Shown: piece by piece, positions 1-12,900 of the stretch | Numbering within the stretch: the stretch's first letter is position 1 | Layout: every line of letters starts with the position of its first letter | Source: Phoronis australis | Taxonomy: Eukaryota; Phoronida; Phoronidae | Length of the DNA: 64,000 nucleotides | Direction: 5' to 3' | Assembly: GCA_002633005.1 (NCBI GenBank) | Contig: NMRA01000750.1 | Location: 1-64,000 of the forward strand | Made by a program: the position numbers and the translations under genes | The notes under the pieces: generated by a model | Seen by the model: the letters and a program-made list of their open reading frames with translations, nothing else | Databases searched by the model: none | What the model was told of the DNA's origin: nothing

Positions 1-81
1 AATTTATTTCGCCAAGTAAAAACAAACATAGTGTCAGAGCAATATACTTGGCGAAATTTATTTCGCCACGTAAAAACGTTG
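1..81. repeat. Inverted plus direct repeat built on TTTCGCCAAGTA
   Basis: TTTCGCCAAGTA near position 7 is mirrored exactly by TACTTGGCGAAA near position 46, so the segment can fold into a hairpin. The first arm with its flanks then recurs as a direct copy at about 55-77 with one change (CCACG for CCAAG). It may be the edge of a repeat cut by the window start. The core TTTCGCCAAG reappears at about 33347 and 33507. Confidence 0.6.
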
Positions 82-2000
82 TCCTCCCTAACTAAAGAAT
101 CGAAACCAAAAATAATGAATGGAAATTTCGTTATTTTATTTTGTGGGCCAATGTTTCACTATTAATCTACGGTATTGATATTTACTTACCTTCTCTCGTT
201 AGAAAAACGCCTTATCACTGGCAAGTCGAGAACGGACAGTTGACAAGTAGTGGACAATTTGACAAACGACACTCGCTACCGGAAGCATTTAAACAACTGT
301 ATTTCCGACTTCACGGACTTCTGTTAAACCTTAAGCGTGATTGGTCAACTTCACAGGTGTCGTTTCATTTACTTGTTGTTTTTAATTTAACAAAATAAGT
401 ATATCATTAATTATGTCATACTTTATGATCGTAAATGCATCCTGTAACATCAAAAGACTACATAGGGTGCTAGAAATTTACTACGAAAACGCATTTCTGT
501 GTTTTTGAAATTGGGACAAATGTTGACCTAGTTTTGCACCAATGACAGGTTCGTTCACATAGTCGCTTTTGTAATGTGAAAGACTGAAAACTTTGACATG
601 TGTTTGTGATTGTTTTCGCACTAATCTTTTACGACCCCCATCTCATTGAAACAGTTGTTTTTAGCGGACTGGGTGTCATCATTGTCTATTTGGTAAGTTA
701 TATTCATTTCAGATCTTGTACGTATGTTTACTAACGAAAAGCCAACCTCTGACCCGTGGACCTAGCCAGGAATCTCTTAGCCAGTCAGCCAGCTGTATGA
801 AGACTATCGTCGAAATACAACTAGGTACCACCGTGTGTATTTCTTCCGTAGACCCCGAAATTGCACACAGCGTAGTTCTGCTGTGAAACTTGTATCAACA
901 TGTAAAGCTAAAGACCGGACGAGGTACATGCAAACTCTGGGAATCAACCGACACTCACCTTGTGCGTCACAACTGTTTAAGTGAAAAACAATGCAATAAA
1001 CGTCATTTTCTTGCAAAACTCTCCGCCTTTTGTAACAATGAAAAGTATGGTAATTGTTTACAATATGACGACATTGACTTAAACATATAGTTTTGGTATC
1101 GTTCCATTCCTTGCAACGTTATCTTTCCAAAAATACTCAGAAATTTTTCCTACCCTGTTCCCTTAATATTTTATTGTGAAATTTCTGCTCGCACTATTTC
1201 CCGTTACACTGTAGTAACACCGCCATGTTGAATGGAAGGAGCCACCCGGCAGTCAAAAACTGAACTATTCTACCGACTTCGGCAGATCGACGCTTTTATT
1301 AAGGTCAAATTGACCAAGACCCGTACATCCCCTTCCCGAGTTATGTTCCCAAGGGTTCAAATTCGATCCTATGGTGACCTCGAGTATGCATCTAGCTCTG
1401 CTGGCAAGAATCTGCAAAAAAGTGGAGGTTGGTTTTGAGGTCCAAATTGGTACGTGAAAAGGGTATCACTTCAAACAATTTCATGGAAAAATGGTCAAAT
1501 GGTCACAATTATAAAAAAAATTACAAAAGGTGAAATGCTCCTCCACATTATTGCAGGACAACTTTAGCGGAAATCTCGCGTGGGCAAACCATTCAGAATA
1601 GAGGATGCTGCTTTATTCATTAACAACGGGTGTCGCTGTAATCTTGAGTTGAGCTAACATGGCAGCGTCAATGGAAAAATAGTGCGAACAGAAATTTGAC
1701 GATAAAATACGGAGAAAACGCGGTAGGGGGTACATTCAGATAAAAAAGATAACGTTGCGCCGAATCGAATGATACCAAAATCAAGTGTGTAGGTCAATGT
1801 CGTCATATTGTAAACAATTACCAAAAGTGTGTCGTCATTTTTAAAACAGTATGCTCGTGTCACGCGCACGCGCCATTTCCTAAATTTTTGCGACATCTCT
1901 CGGGAGATGATGATAGCTTGGGAGCAGCAAAATTTCTTCTGAAATTCGTTTTTTCAGTATGAAAATTTAAAAAAACTTATAATGAAGTGAAACTTGTTCT
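82..2000. other. Upstream non-coding stretch, no gene recognised
   Basis: I see only short open frames with no recognisable domain. The longest plus-strand one, 1232-1438 (68 codons), is a little richer in CpG than its surroundings but resembles no family I know. It lies more than 22 kb upstream of the APC start codon. Whether it is intergenic or inside a long 5' UTR intron cannot be told from sequence. Confidence 0.5.
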
Positions 2001-2543
2001 ATAATTTGTTGTGATGTGTACGCAACCTTGTGACAGAACAACAGTTGATTGAAGAATCGGCGAAAAAAAGAAACTGGCCAATAGGTGACGCAATATTTCA
2101 TGGCGCCAAAAGCCGTCGCTATAGATTGCTCTACAATTTTAGCTGCAGAATAACGGTAGAACGCCATTTTTCCAACACTGTTAAATAGTTTATTTTACTT
2201 AAGGAAGACTGCAAATTTTAATGATACTAATTTTGTGCCAGATTTTATCTTACCACTTTTTTACCAGCATGATAATTTGTTGTGACGTGAACACAACCTC
2301 GTGAAAGAACAACAATTGATAGCAGAATCGGCGAAAAAAAGGAAACTGGCCAATAGGTGACGCAATATTTCATGGCGCCAAAAGCCGTCGCTATAGATTG
2401 CTCTACAGCTTAAGCACCAGAATAACAGTGGAACGCCATTTTTTCCAACACCGTTAAATAATTTATTTTACTTAAGGAAGACAGCAGATTTTAATGACAC
2501 TAATTTTGTGCCAGATTTTATCTTACTACTTTTTTACCCACAT
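2001..2543. repeat. Two-copy tandem duplication, unit about 272 bp
   Basis: The block starting ATAATTTGTTGTGA at 2001 repeats at 2272. The shared core GGCCAATAGGTGACGC lies at 2076 and 2348. The copies differ by scattered substitutions. A third partial, more diverged copy of the second half lies at about 3062-3200 (GTAGCTACAGAATAATGG onward), so the unit has spread or multiplied more than once. Confidence 0.85.
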
Positions 2544-2544
2544 C

Positions 2545-2581
2545 GGTGCAAAGCTGTATATTTAGTATACAGCTTTGTACC
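2545..2581. repeat. Near-perfect hairpin (16-bp stem, 5-nt loop)
   Basis: GGTGCAAAGCTGTATA is followed by TTTAG and then TATACAGCTTTGTACC. All positions pair, with one G-T wobble. It lies immediately after the second copy of the 272-bp tandem repeat. The matching point of the partial third copy (about 3194) keeps only the left arm, so the hairpin is probably part of the repeat's end. Confidence 0.75.
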
Positions 2582-4990
2582 AAGACTAGGAATCTCTTGT
2601 GTGTTAGCTCTGGATCTGATGATAATCTGTCAGATAGACCTAGACAGTGACCACCTTCTCTTGTTAGCCCCAGTAGAGACGGTGAAGCTCCTGTAGGCGT
2701 TTAATACTCCGTAAGCTTTCCCACGAATTATGCATCACACTGATTAAAACATCAAAGTCATGATGTTATTAGTACCTTTCCACATTGATGGCCTCTAAGG
2801 CTAACCAAAGCCTAAGGCCAAGTGTCCTATGGACAAAACTAAAAGGTACTTATAACCACAGGCATTCTCATCTTCTGACCATCTTCAATCCAATACACTA
2901 TATATAATTCAAGGTATGACACTCGGGGACTAGGAATTCCACTGGTGCTTCACTTCAGCCTTCCATATCAAACACATAACTTAATAAATTTACACAAGAC
3001 GGGTTCAACAAACCATGAGCAATTGTTCTTTCTTCTCATAGCATTTACGACGTACAAGGTCTCTCCACAGTTGTAGCTACAGAATAATGGTAGAACGCTG
3101 ATTTTTCTAACATCGGTAAATAATTTAGGAAGAGTGTAATTTTAATGACACTAATTTCGTATCAGATTTTATTTGACCAATTTTACCCACATTGGTGCAA
3201 TGCTACATATATTAATGTTTGTGAAAATATGTTGAGGTTTGCTCGAGCTTCTGTTGCAGGGTACCAATATGAGGAAGTAACATAAATAGGAAATCAAAGG
3301 GACATAAATTCCACTGGATATCTTCCCATGCTTCTTTTTGCAAGTGTCACACGCCATGTTACGCTCTTCACTTAGTCTTGTTGTTGCGTAGCTCACGTGA
3401 CGTTTTATTGAAATACCTTGTGGTTATCGTAAGCACTGAAAAAGTTTACGGCGACCAGAACAGTGGAGATAAAATTAGAGTTAGAATTCTTCTCCAAAGT
3501 CATATTAATTCCTGCAGATGTACTTCGTCGAGGATATGACAATTTTAAGCGTAAAATGTATTTCTGATGAGGTGAAACCCTTTGGTGAGCTGATTTGGCC
3601 TACTGCCTGCTAAAAATGCACTGTATGAGATTAACACAGAGACCGATAGGGGGTGTTGTAGCTCCTATCGAGTTAGCCGTGGGGCTACATGTTGCCTATG
3701 TTTGTACTTGATGATTAGGATAAGTGGAATGAAGTTCGAAGACCCTGGAAAAGTTCGCCTATTTTGCTTGTACCTAATTAGCGTGCTACTGGAGTAGTCT
3801 GTTTCTACTATTGTTGTTTTTAGTCGATGCAAGTGTGTTGGTGATGTTGTGAGTGGCTTGGCGAGTGTGAATGGAGGAAATGGGCTGCGACATGTTGCTG
3901 AGTGTTGCTGATTGAATTAAGAAAATCTGGAGGTACTAATGGTGTTTATTGTTGTCACCGTCAACAGGTGTATCTAGTGAACGTATTGCAGTTGGAGATA
4001 AAATATGTGACGCAAACTACTCTGAAATCAACATGCTTTGAGTTGTTCCAGAAGTGCATGGTAGGCGTCCATATGGGATAGCAGTTGTATTCCGTTCTCT
4101 AATATAGCATCCTGTCAAGCAACTGATAAGAGGGCTTGTGGATTGAGAATGAGATCCGACCAATCAATTGTCGCTTAGTCAGTGCCACTGTCTCAACTGG
4201 CCTCAGCAGAAACCGTAGTCAATAGTCATTCCATACACCGACAGCTTTTTGGCAAATTATGCCTTACACTGATTAACCCACCTAAGTCATAATGCTGTAG
4301 TTCATTTTTTAGCATAGGGGGACTCCTTAGATGACACTGATGTCTTAAACTGTTATTAGCTCGAACAAATACTTTTGCAGTCAAACTTTTTTGAACAGCC
4401 CTTCGTTCACGTACCTTAACCGGCAACTGGCCATTTTTACACCGCTCGCACCAGGGGATATGATGTCATATTAATTTAATTTACGAAATAACTATGGTTA
4501 TCGCTAAGATATATCTTTACTTCAAATCCCAGATTATTCAAAATGTAAACTTTATAATTGTCTATTTCTGCTGATGCTTCAAATTTTTATACTTTGGTTC
4601 TTAAAATGCAAGGTTTGGAACATGTGCAGCTCAGTAAACAAGATGGAGACCAGGTCTCCCCTTTTTTGTTTCAAGGCGGTTGTCAAAACTTCACATAATA
4701 ATTTTTAGGCAACACTCATTTTCATAGAACTCGGATACACTTTTATATGTCCCCATGTAAAATGTTAGTAATTTAATATTTCAGTTCTGTATTCAGCATC
4801 TGTCTTTCTGCACAATGGGATTTAAGAATCCCTTTACTTTGTTTCACGCACTTATCAAAACTCCATGTTGCTTTTGAGTGGTGATGTTGATTAGTTCTCA
4901 TTCTGTAGTGTAGCAACCTGGAACACTATACACTTTCCTGTTAACCACAGACTCTCCTGATATGTACAACCATTGCTGAATTACTAGCTC
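2582..4990. other. Non-coding stretch with diverged repeat fragments
   Basis: No gene recognised. It contains the partial third copy of the 272-bp unit at about 3062-3200. A short diverged pair shares CACTGATTAA followed by a run ending AAGTCATRATG, at about 2728-2771 and 4253-4296. Nothing else was supported. Confidence 0.5.
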
Positions 4991-5266
4991 CTGAAATGAA
5001 CACTAGCACTTTTCTGAAATGAACACTAGCACTCTCCTGAAATGAACTCTAGCACTTTCCTGAAATGAACATTAACACTTTCCAGAAATGAACACTAGCA
5101 CTTTCCTGAAATGAACACTAGCACTCTCCTGAAATGAACTCTAGCAGTTTCCTGAAATGAACATTAACACTTTCCAGAAATGAACACTAGCACTTTCCAG
5201 AAATGAACACTAGCACTTTCCTGAAATGAACACTAGCACTTTCCTGAAATGAGTACTAGTATTTTC
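4991..5266. repeat. 23-bp minisatellite, 12 units, with 92-bp higher-order period
   Basis: Twelve head-to-tail 23-bp units begin at 4991, each close to CTGAAATGAACACTAGCA plus a CTTTC-like end. Variants are not random. The four-unit series at 5014-5105 (CTCTC end; ACTCTAG variant; ACATTAAC variant; CAG start) is repeated in the same order at 5106-5197 with one change. That points to duplication of a 92-bp block after the single units had diverged. There are no unique spacers, so this is not CRISPR-like. Confidence 0.92.
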
Positions 5267-6313
5267 TAGTTGATCAATGCTATACCCGTGAGTCAAGTTC
5301 AGTTTATGTTTCATATTATCAAAAATCTTCAAATATTTCGAGGCCCTCAACAAGGAATTTCAGACGATTTTTGGTACAAGTTAGACAAGGTTTCTAGCTT
5401 TGATGATTAAGCAAATAACGTAATTCAAATTGTATTTAACTAAAAATGTTTTACTATGAGTTTTGAATAGGGCCGTTCCACATTATTACAGCGACACTTG
5501 AATCTTGCTGTATTTACCCACAATGCCGCAATATCCATCAAGCACTCTTACAACCTCATTTTTGTGCCATTGGAGTTCCACATGTACTTTGTTTTTCTTG
5601 TGTTCTTTAAGTTTTTTCTCAGCTGCATTATATTACTCTATTTGTCCTTCCAATGCCATTGAAGTATTATGGCTGTGCTGTGGGCTGCTATTCCAAGAGA
5701 AAGTTGATGTGCGATGTGTTGAGTTCTTCCTGACATCATTCAAAAACCAAAAAGTGTGGAGCGAGTGGATATAGCTGGTTTGTTGTGTTAATTTGAACCA
5801 CACAGAATCCTCTTTCTTGTTACCTTTTCAATTCGGGATTTTAAATGGTTGAAATTGGGAAAGTGTAATTTAATACAAAGTTGTTTACTATTTGTGTTTT
5901 AATACATCATGCCTGTATAAAGGAATTAAATTGCTGGATCTGAGTTTGGTAAAGGAGTTGATCAAAGTTCAATTAAGCTGAACTTTTTTGAATGTTATGT
6001 ACTGAAATGAACCATGATCTTTGATCCAACTGTAAAGAAAATTCCTAGGTCGTACATCCTTGCATTTTCTAAAAAAATGAGGGCACAAAGTTTTATCGGT
6101 GTTCTCTGAAAAGTGTGAGACATTGGCAATTAAATGCAAATGACTGCTTCGTTTTTGTGGAAAAAATTCAATACTTTATGAAAACTCTTATCTAATACCA
6201 ATTCCAAACAAATTAAAACGAATAATGTGGTAGAGTCAAGGATTCAGCAACCTTAATCCTGTGAGCATGTTATGGATTTGTAGGAGGTAAGTTAATTAAT
6301 CAATTTTACAATA
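5267..6313. other. Non-coding stretch, nothing recognised
   Basis: AT-rich sequence. The 89-codon frame at 5505-5774 is low in information and resembles no family. I see no repeat or RNA gene. Confidence 0.45.
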
Positions 6314-6318
6314 CAATG

Positions 6319-6479
6319 CAAGGGTAGATCCAGGATTTTGAGTGAGGGGGGCCAGGGCAGAGTATAAAGCCAGGATATTGCCCGTCAGACATTCACACCC
6401 GTGATCTACCAAATGGAATATGGCAGAATTTAAAGGGGGGGCATGACCCCCTTTGCCCCTTCCCATAAATCCGCCACTG
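6319..6479 (-). mobile_element. 161-bp non-autonomous DNA transposon (MITE) with 5-bp target duplication
   Basis: On the minus strand one end reads CAGTGGCGGATTTATGGG and the other, inverted, CAAGGGTAGATCCAGGAT, so the termini are imperfect inverted repeats. CAATG lies directly on both sides (6314-6318 and 6480-6484) as a likely target duplication. Ends of the form CAGTGGCGGAT are common in small invertebrate DNA transposons, but I do not assign a superfamily. Internal G- and C-runs form a second inner inverted repeat. No coding capacity. Confidence 0.75.
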
Positions 6480-6484
6480 CAATG

Positions 6485-8461
6485 TAGTCTATTTCTCACT
6501 TCACATAATTTCCACTGTTTTTGGTGTTACTTTTAGCAAAAACGCGGATCCCTGGTTAGCATGGGCTTGTATATTGGGATGTTAATTACTTTTCCATTGG
6601 CATGCCTGTGTTTGCTCTCCATTTGACAATAGAAAGTGACATGAAGGGCTCTCATCTTGTTTCTGCATTCACTTTCACTCAACAAACACGAATGACTGAT
6701 ACAACAGCGAATGGGACAAAAGTGTTTGCTCAATGGAAATGAATCCAGATGCAACTGATTATGAATCGTTGCAGCTAGAAAACGCAAATTGGCCGTATAG
6801 AAATTAAACGCGTTCAGTGAAAATAACGGATTTGTGGATTAATTTTCTTCTAGGTTCCATCATAGTGTTGTAATCTTCTAAACCTCATAATTTTAAGGGA
6901 GTTGATGAATGACTTCAAGTGTACCCTCCAATGATAAATCTGGAACCCCGGTGGTCCGCTTAATTTTGTCGCGTTTATTTTGCCAGATTAAAACTATAAA
7001 ATAGTTTGTCTTGTAATTCAACCATGGCGTAGACGTAGACCTAGACGAGAATGTTTTCGGAAGATAGACCAGTATTGGCAGAGCAAATGATTTAATAACA
7101 GTTAGTTTGCCAAAGGTGTTAGAGACCTTTTGGACCACCAATTTGTAGAAGTCGTAACTAAAGTTGTTTTTTGTGATTTAATAGAAAGGAAGATTACAGC
7201 AGGAGAACATGACACGTAATTTACATCTTGTTTCAATTTTTGTCCAAGTAGAACACTGGGGTCACAACACATGTAGTTTTTGTCTAATTAGAAAACCTAC
7301 GTACAGTGCTTTGAACAAAATGCCAACCTTTCAGATTGTGTTCCAAATCTTATATTTATATCAGATATTAAACATGTATTCCTATGCAATTATTTATTAG
7401 TTATTATTTCTTGTAGTAATAAAAGTAGGTATGAAAAAATCTTATGGAATTCTTACTTAAGGTTTTACTGTACATAATGAAAAAAACTCCATTGCTTTAG
7501 TGCAGGGAAAAAAATTGTGATGCTCTGTCAGAGCTGTTACATCGATGCAGGTTCAGTATCCCTTTCATTGGTTGAAATTCAATAGCTTGGTGGCTTGGGT
7601 TTGATTGAAAACATAAATAGGTCACTTTCAGGCAAGGTCTTTAAGTTTCTCCATATTTGACAGTGAGCATGTGAGTATGTCGGGTTGCTGTGTTGAAAGC
7701 GAATCAAATAAGATAGCCAGAGTTATTGTAGGAATATAGCGTTGAAACTAGCAGACAGATATTACAAACTATAAAGCTGAAAGTGCAAAAATCAGATTTT
7801 ATAATTTGGCAAGTCTCCCAAGTCAAGCTGTTTCGCTTGCTGAGTGTGTTTAGGCAATAACTTAGATGTGGCCCAAGTTGACTGTGGGTAAAGTACCATT
7901 TAGACTATCGGGCACAAGTGCGGTTGTAAACACCATTGACATGGAGCAAGTTGACACCGTGGTGGCCATTTTTGACTCTGGTTTGAGAGGTAGATCAAGT
8001 TTGCACTCGATCAGTTTCTCCTATCTCGACGATGCATCTAAGCACTAACTGTGGCATGATGGAATGGATCATTTCTGTTGAAGTCTCATTCTTATGCAGT
8101 TTGTGGTCTAATGTCGTGTAACTGCAACTGAAGTGGAGCAATACGTGCCGCAACAACTCCACCATGACGATCGTTTCTCGTATAAAAACGGCTTAAGATG
8201 ATGGTGCCAACATCTGCTTGTGTCGATGGCAAGACATTAGCTTGCACTCATGGTGAAGAAGTCTTCACTTATAGAATGGGAACAGTAAATTTAAGACTCC
8301 AACGTTGGCGACCAATCACTTCAGTGGCTGCCATTTTGCTAGGATAGAACAGTAATCTCCTGAGCATACACTCTCGCAAGATCTTGCTTTTCACTCAAGA
8401 AACTATGTCTACGAATTGCTCTTCTGTTCACCTGTTCAGAGACGGTGGCGAGGTGGGAGAG
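6485..8461. other. Non-coding stretch, nothing recognised
   Basis: Only short frames without recognisable domains. Nothing repeat-like was supported before the target duplication of the next element at 8462. Confidence 0.45.
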
Positions 8462-8469
8462 TTTGTCAT

Positions 8470-9461
8470 CAAGCCTTTATCCAGGATTTCGAAAATAGGG
8501 TGTCCAAAATGGGGTTCCCAATATTGCAGGGTGTCCATGATTCCGATGCGTAACACCCCCACCCCCAGCATTCCCCCCAAACACATTTTTTCCAAAAAAT
8601 GCATAGACCAAGGTTTTTACATCTAAGTTTACAAAACAGCCTTCTGTAGTGAGCATTTTTACTAAAAAATGTAGACTAAGACTTTTACAATGCTATTAAC
8701 CAAGTGTGAGCATAGCAACATTGTATATACTTTGTATATAAATTGTATATTTGTTCCTGCTTTGAAAAAAGAGCCACCACTATGGGTCTTCATAAGGCCC
8801 TTTCATATTGACTTAACTCCGTCTGAGGGGAGCCTTGACATAAACAGCGCAGTTAACTGGACTGTTCATACTGGCTTCGGTAGTTAATGAACATCAAAGT
8901 AAACGGTTGTGTGCCGCTGTCGTCATCGAAGTTGTCGCAAGGTAGCATTGCATGCTAAGATTTATTTCAATGTTTCAATTTGGAAATATTTACATGTGCT
9001 AAGTGACATAAAACTTATTTTTAAATCGATTGGTTATTATTAGAGCAAAATATAAGCAGCTATTAGTGACGGCACTACCCTGTAACTGTTGACGGTAACA
9101 GTGGCACCTGGCGATAACTTCGATTGGACCGGAGTTACGCGTTCATACTGCACCGCAGCGTCGACGCTGCGGTCTTAAATCCACCTGTTAACTGGGACGT
9201 TAATTGGAGCTGTTAACTGCGATCCAGGACCGGAGTTAAGCGTTCATACTGACCGCAACTCCCCAAACCATCGACGCGTCGACGTTAGTATAATAGGCCC
9301 TATAGGTTTCCTAGTAATCATTACAATGTGTGTGTCCAGACTTGGAAGGTTCCTATTGATAGTGGGCCTCCAAATGATACATTGGGTGTCCTTGCCAGGA
9401 CTCCATATTAGTGCTAGAGCGTCCATTTGGACGCCCAGGACGTATGCTGCATAAACGCCTG
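8470..9461 (-). mobile_element. hAT-like non-autonomous element, interrupted by a second element
   Basis: The segment starts CAAGCCTTTATCC and ends, on the other strand, CAGGCGTTTATGCAGC, giving short inverted termini. The 8 bases before it (TTTGTCAT, 8462-8469) and after it (ATTGTCAT, 9462-9469) match at 7 of 8, as expected for the 8-bp target duplication of hAT transposons. Parts of the same element in the opposite orientation lie at 51810-52120 and 55043-55366. No transposase frame is present. A 507-bp element (8795-9301) sits inside it. Confidence 0.8.
8795..9301. mobile_element. 507-bp MITE nested in the hAT-like element
   Basis: Ends AGGCCCTTTCATATTGAC and, inverted, AGGGCCTATTATACTAAC form an imperfect 18-bp inverted repeat. 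ATA lies on both sides (8792-8794, 9302-9304), a likely 3-bp target duplication. The uninterrupted host element at about 51953-51970 preserves the empty site. The interior is CpG-rich and repeats GTTCATACTG several times near phrases such as CCGCAACTCC. A related copy lies at 59269-59679. Confidence 0.8.
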
Positions 9462-9804
9462 ATTGTCATGACTCAGTGTTATTTGAAGATGATGTCTTCC
9501 TCAGTGTCAATCAGTTGTGGGTGTCCAATTGAATACACGTGTTAAGTTGTCCTTTTTGCTCAGATCTGATTCGCTTTCAAATCAACATGATTTGTATATG
9601 ATAATTAGTGTTTTTAAAATCTTAAAATGTTGTATTGCAGATCTTGGACCGATTCCAGCAGAGATTTCTGAAGAGGAGATTCGCTCATCAGAAAGAATGC
9701 TGTGAACAGGTTGTCTGTCCTCATTGTCTGTTCAGCGACGAGAGGTAAGTTCTCTTGGTCTACTCTACCTGTTCATTGGCTGATGGGAGCAGGAACATAC
9801 AGCA

Positions 9805-9934
9805 ACCATGGGCGACGCACCATGAGGGGGGAGTATTTCAGTGCCGCACCGCCCATGGATGTGGGTGGCGCGCACCATAGCGATCTGGGGGCCTATAGCC
9901 CCCTCACTTATTTCAGTGCTGCGCTGCCCATGGT
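9805..9934. mobile_element. 130-bp GC-rich inverted-repeat element
   Basis: The segment begins ACCATGGGC and ends GCCCATGGT. The phrase TATTTCAGTGC with GC-rich tails occurs twice (about 9835 and 9909), and inverted CCCATGG/CCATGGG copies lie internally at about 9850. This is the nested inverted-repeat structure of a small non-autonomous element in AT-rich surroundings. I saw no clear target duplication. Confidence 0.55.
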
Positions 9935-12900
9935 AACAATTCTCACCAATTTAGGATATGATTTAGTGGACAAGTGAAATCTTATACTTTTGAATTTTTT
10001 TTCCGATTCATAGCATCAAATAAATGCCTTATGATTTATAGTTTTGTACCTTAGCTACCACCAGACAATGTTTTGAGAAATTGTGGTCTTTCACATAACT
10101 GTTAGAGGCCTGTGAAAATTATAAAAGATCAATTTTGGCAATCGTTTTGTCCAAAATAGGTAAGATATTACCATATGTAACTTTTTAAGTGGGGTGTTCT
10201 GTCAGAACACAGACAAATAATTGGGGATGTGGTAAACTGTGCCTTGTGAGACTATAGGCTGTGGTATCTGCACAGACTGTCGCAGTCCTCAAAATGTTAC
10301 AGTCTGTGTAGATCTTTGAACTTACACAGTGTCTCAGTATAATTAAGACCCAATTGGGTGCAGTGATGGCAAAGCTGAAGTGAATTTCGATTGAGGGAGA
10401 TTGTCTTTGGTATGCAATATTATGTTGTACCCTCCCCCTGTGGCTATGCAAGTGCTTGTCAGTGATATTATAAGATAGCTAGGTACTGCATTTATGAGTG
10501 CAACTTGAAAACAACGTTTTTGTCATTGTCGTCGCCGTCCTCATCATGGCAGGTTGTTTTCCAACTTACAATGATGTTTGTTTTGAAGTTCTGCCCAAAC
10601 TGTTGCAATTTGAGGGTTATGGCAGTGTGTGCAACTCTACAAGTCACAATTTGTTGCAGCAAAACATTACAGCAGTCGAAAGTCTGCATGAACAGTGGCT
10701 GTTTCAGGTTTGCCACTGGTTGTGCAGTTAGTGCAGCTTATGTTATAATCGTTTTTCAAGCCGAACTTCAACGGAATTTTGTTATTTTAGATGTATAGGG
10801 CTAACCGGATAGTCCTAGCAAAGCCTTAGAAAAATAAGAAAACGCAAGTTCAATCACGCTAATGCAAGTCCATCAAATGATAGGTGAAGCTGCCTTTTCG
10901 TGCCTTGTTGCGTCACCGCGAGATCGCAGCACAAACAGCAAAAGGCCGGTAACAGTTTTATTGAATAGGGGTCTGAATAGAATACCTATGCATGTGGGTG
11001 TTATTCGCTGCTGTTTGAATTAAAGGCTGATTCTCTCGGTGACGTAGACAAAAGCAAGCCAATACGCCTAACAGTTCATTACATTTGGCAATTAGTGGCA
11101 CTAGTGGGCTCAGAGTGATGCTCTTAACATACTGTAGGATCCAAATTTACAGGTGTTACCATTCAAGATAGGCTCTGCCTTATCCACCAGCATCGATGCT
11201 TCAGTGTTAAGGGGAGCATTGGTTAGCAGAACGCTTAAAATCGATCTTAGTTCGAAGTTAATGGCTTAAGTTAAGTTTGCTGTGGTGGACTTAGTAGCAA
11301 AGCCTCGACGCATTCTTACAGTTGGACTACTTGTCTTCGGTGTCCATCTGAAGTTATTGGCGAGATTCACTTCTGTGACGTTGATGAAGCTGATATTACG
11401 CCACGTTGCAATAACTTCGATGATGATGCCTACCAACGCTAAGGGGAAAGCTCAAGTTGCTGTTTATGTCGACGCTTTGCTAGTAGCGGATTTCACTTGT
11501 TGACGTGCTTTGACTAGTAGTCTCTAAGCAGATATGGCTTACCTGCTTGGATTGAAATTAAAAAATGAACTGATGAATGAGAAGTGTCAGCATTTTATAA
11601 TAAAATTGTTTAAAAATCAAAATGCTAATATTACTTTGTTTACGTACTGTGTTGGAGTGTTTTTACAGAAAGTAACTGGCTTTAAAAGGCCTACAGTAAT
11701 TCTTCACTTCACACAAAATAATTGCCACAAAATAATTGCCAAAATCACCGTTTTCCATTTTTTTCAAAGACCATTTACCTTGTTAACTTCACTAAGTGCT
11801 GTTTTATGGCGTCTGTACAGTGTATACTAAGATAACAATAGTTTCTTATTTTTATTGAGAAATTTGGCAAAATAACATTTTGCTTGTCCGTTGTAGTGTA
11901 AATACTAGGTGAAAAATTACTGTATTTTGGGCTTTCAGTTGACTGTGGCTACAATGCCAAGCCTTTGTCACGCATGTAATTGTGTTTGTGACAAGTGAAT
12001 CGATGACGTGAGTTGTAATCGTATTTGTTTAAGAAACATTTGCGAACCACTTTCACTTGCCTTGCGATTGCCATTACTTTTCAAAAATGCAAGACATTGT
12101 TCTCATGTTTACATGTGGTAATGATTTTTGTCTTATTCTGGGCACCTTTGCAAAACAGAAACATTCAAAAGGAAATTGTTCTTCCTAGTGAAAGTTTGTG
12201 AGATTTGTCTGATCTGTGTGTAACAATGGTATAGGTATAAATGGTCAAACGTAGTGGTAATGGCTTAAATTAAGAATCATTTCACCTCGACGATTTCAGT
12301 TGAGTTTTTGGGGATAAGCGGAAGCTATCACAAGCAAGCATTACCATGATTGACCATGGGAAATTTCCTAGTTGTTGACAAGGTCTTATACAAGTTTTAG
12401 TCCGACACTTCCAGCTCAGAGAATCATTAGCTTGATTGCAAGTATTGATCTTATCTCAGACTTGATTTTGTTAATGATTGTTGTGTGCATTTGACAGCCC
12501 AAATTTTCATTTAAATGATCCGTGTTTTAAAGAAAATTTGTTGATAATTTCTACTCACACAAGGTTCACGATATAAACGTGCTTTTGAGAATTTCACAGG
12601 TTAATTCACCGACGGAGAGTGGATTATCATTTCTAGTAGTCTTAACTATTCTGTCCATAAAATGGCCATTGTAAAAGACAAAGCAAGGTTAATTACCTAT
12701 ACAAAAACAGCATTTGTTAGTATTCTTTGGTACATCCTAAGTCGAGACAATTGCTGCCTGTTCTCAGCGTGCCAACATTGATTTTTTACAAGCACCAGAA
12801 AGTCGTTATCTCATATGTGTGCCTATCTAATTAACGATCAATCGTTGGCATAAAATTGTTAGCCATGGTAGAATGAAGCATTTTCAACAGCAGGTAATGA

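Noticed and set aside
1232-1438. CpG-richer 68-codon frame as a possible exon
   Set aside because: No recognisable homology and no convincing acceptor/donor pair.
10492-10798. Three overlapping open frames on both strands
   Set aside because: All cover the same bases, none has a recognisable domain, and there is no partner exon or splice context.
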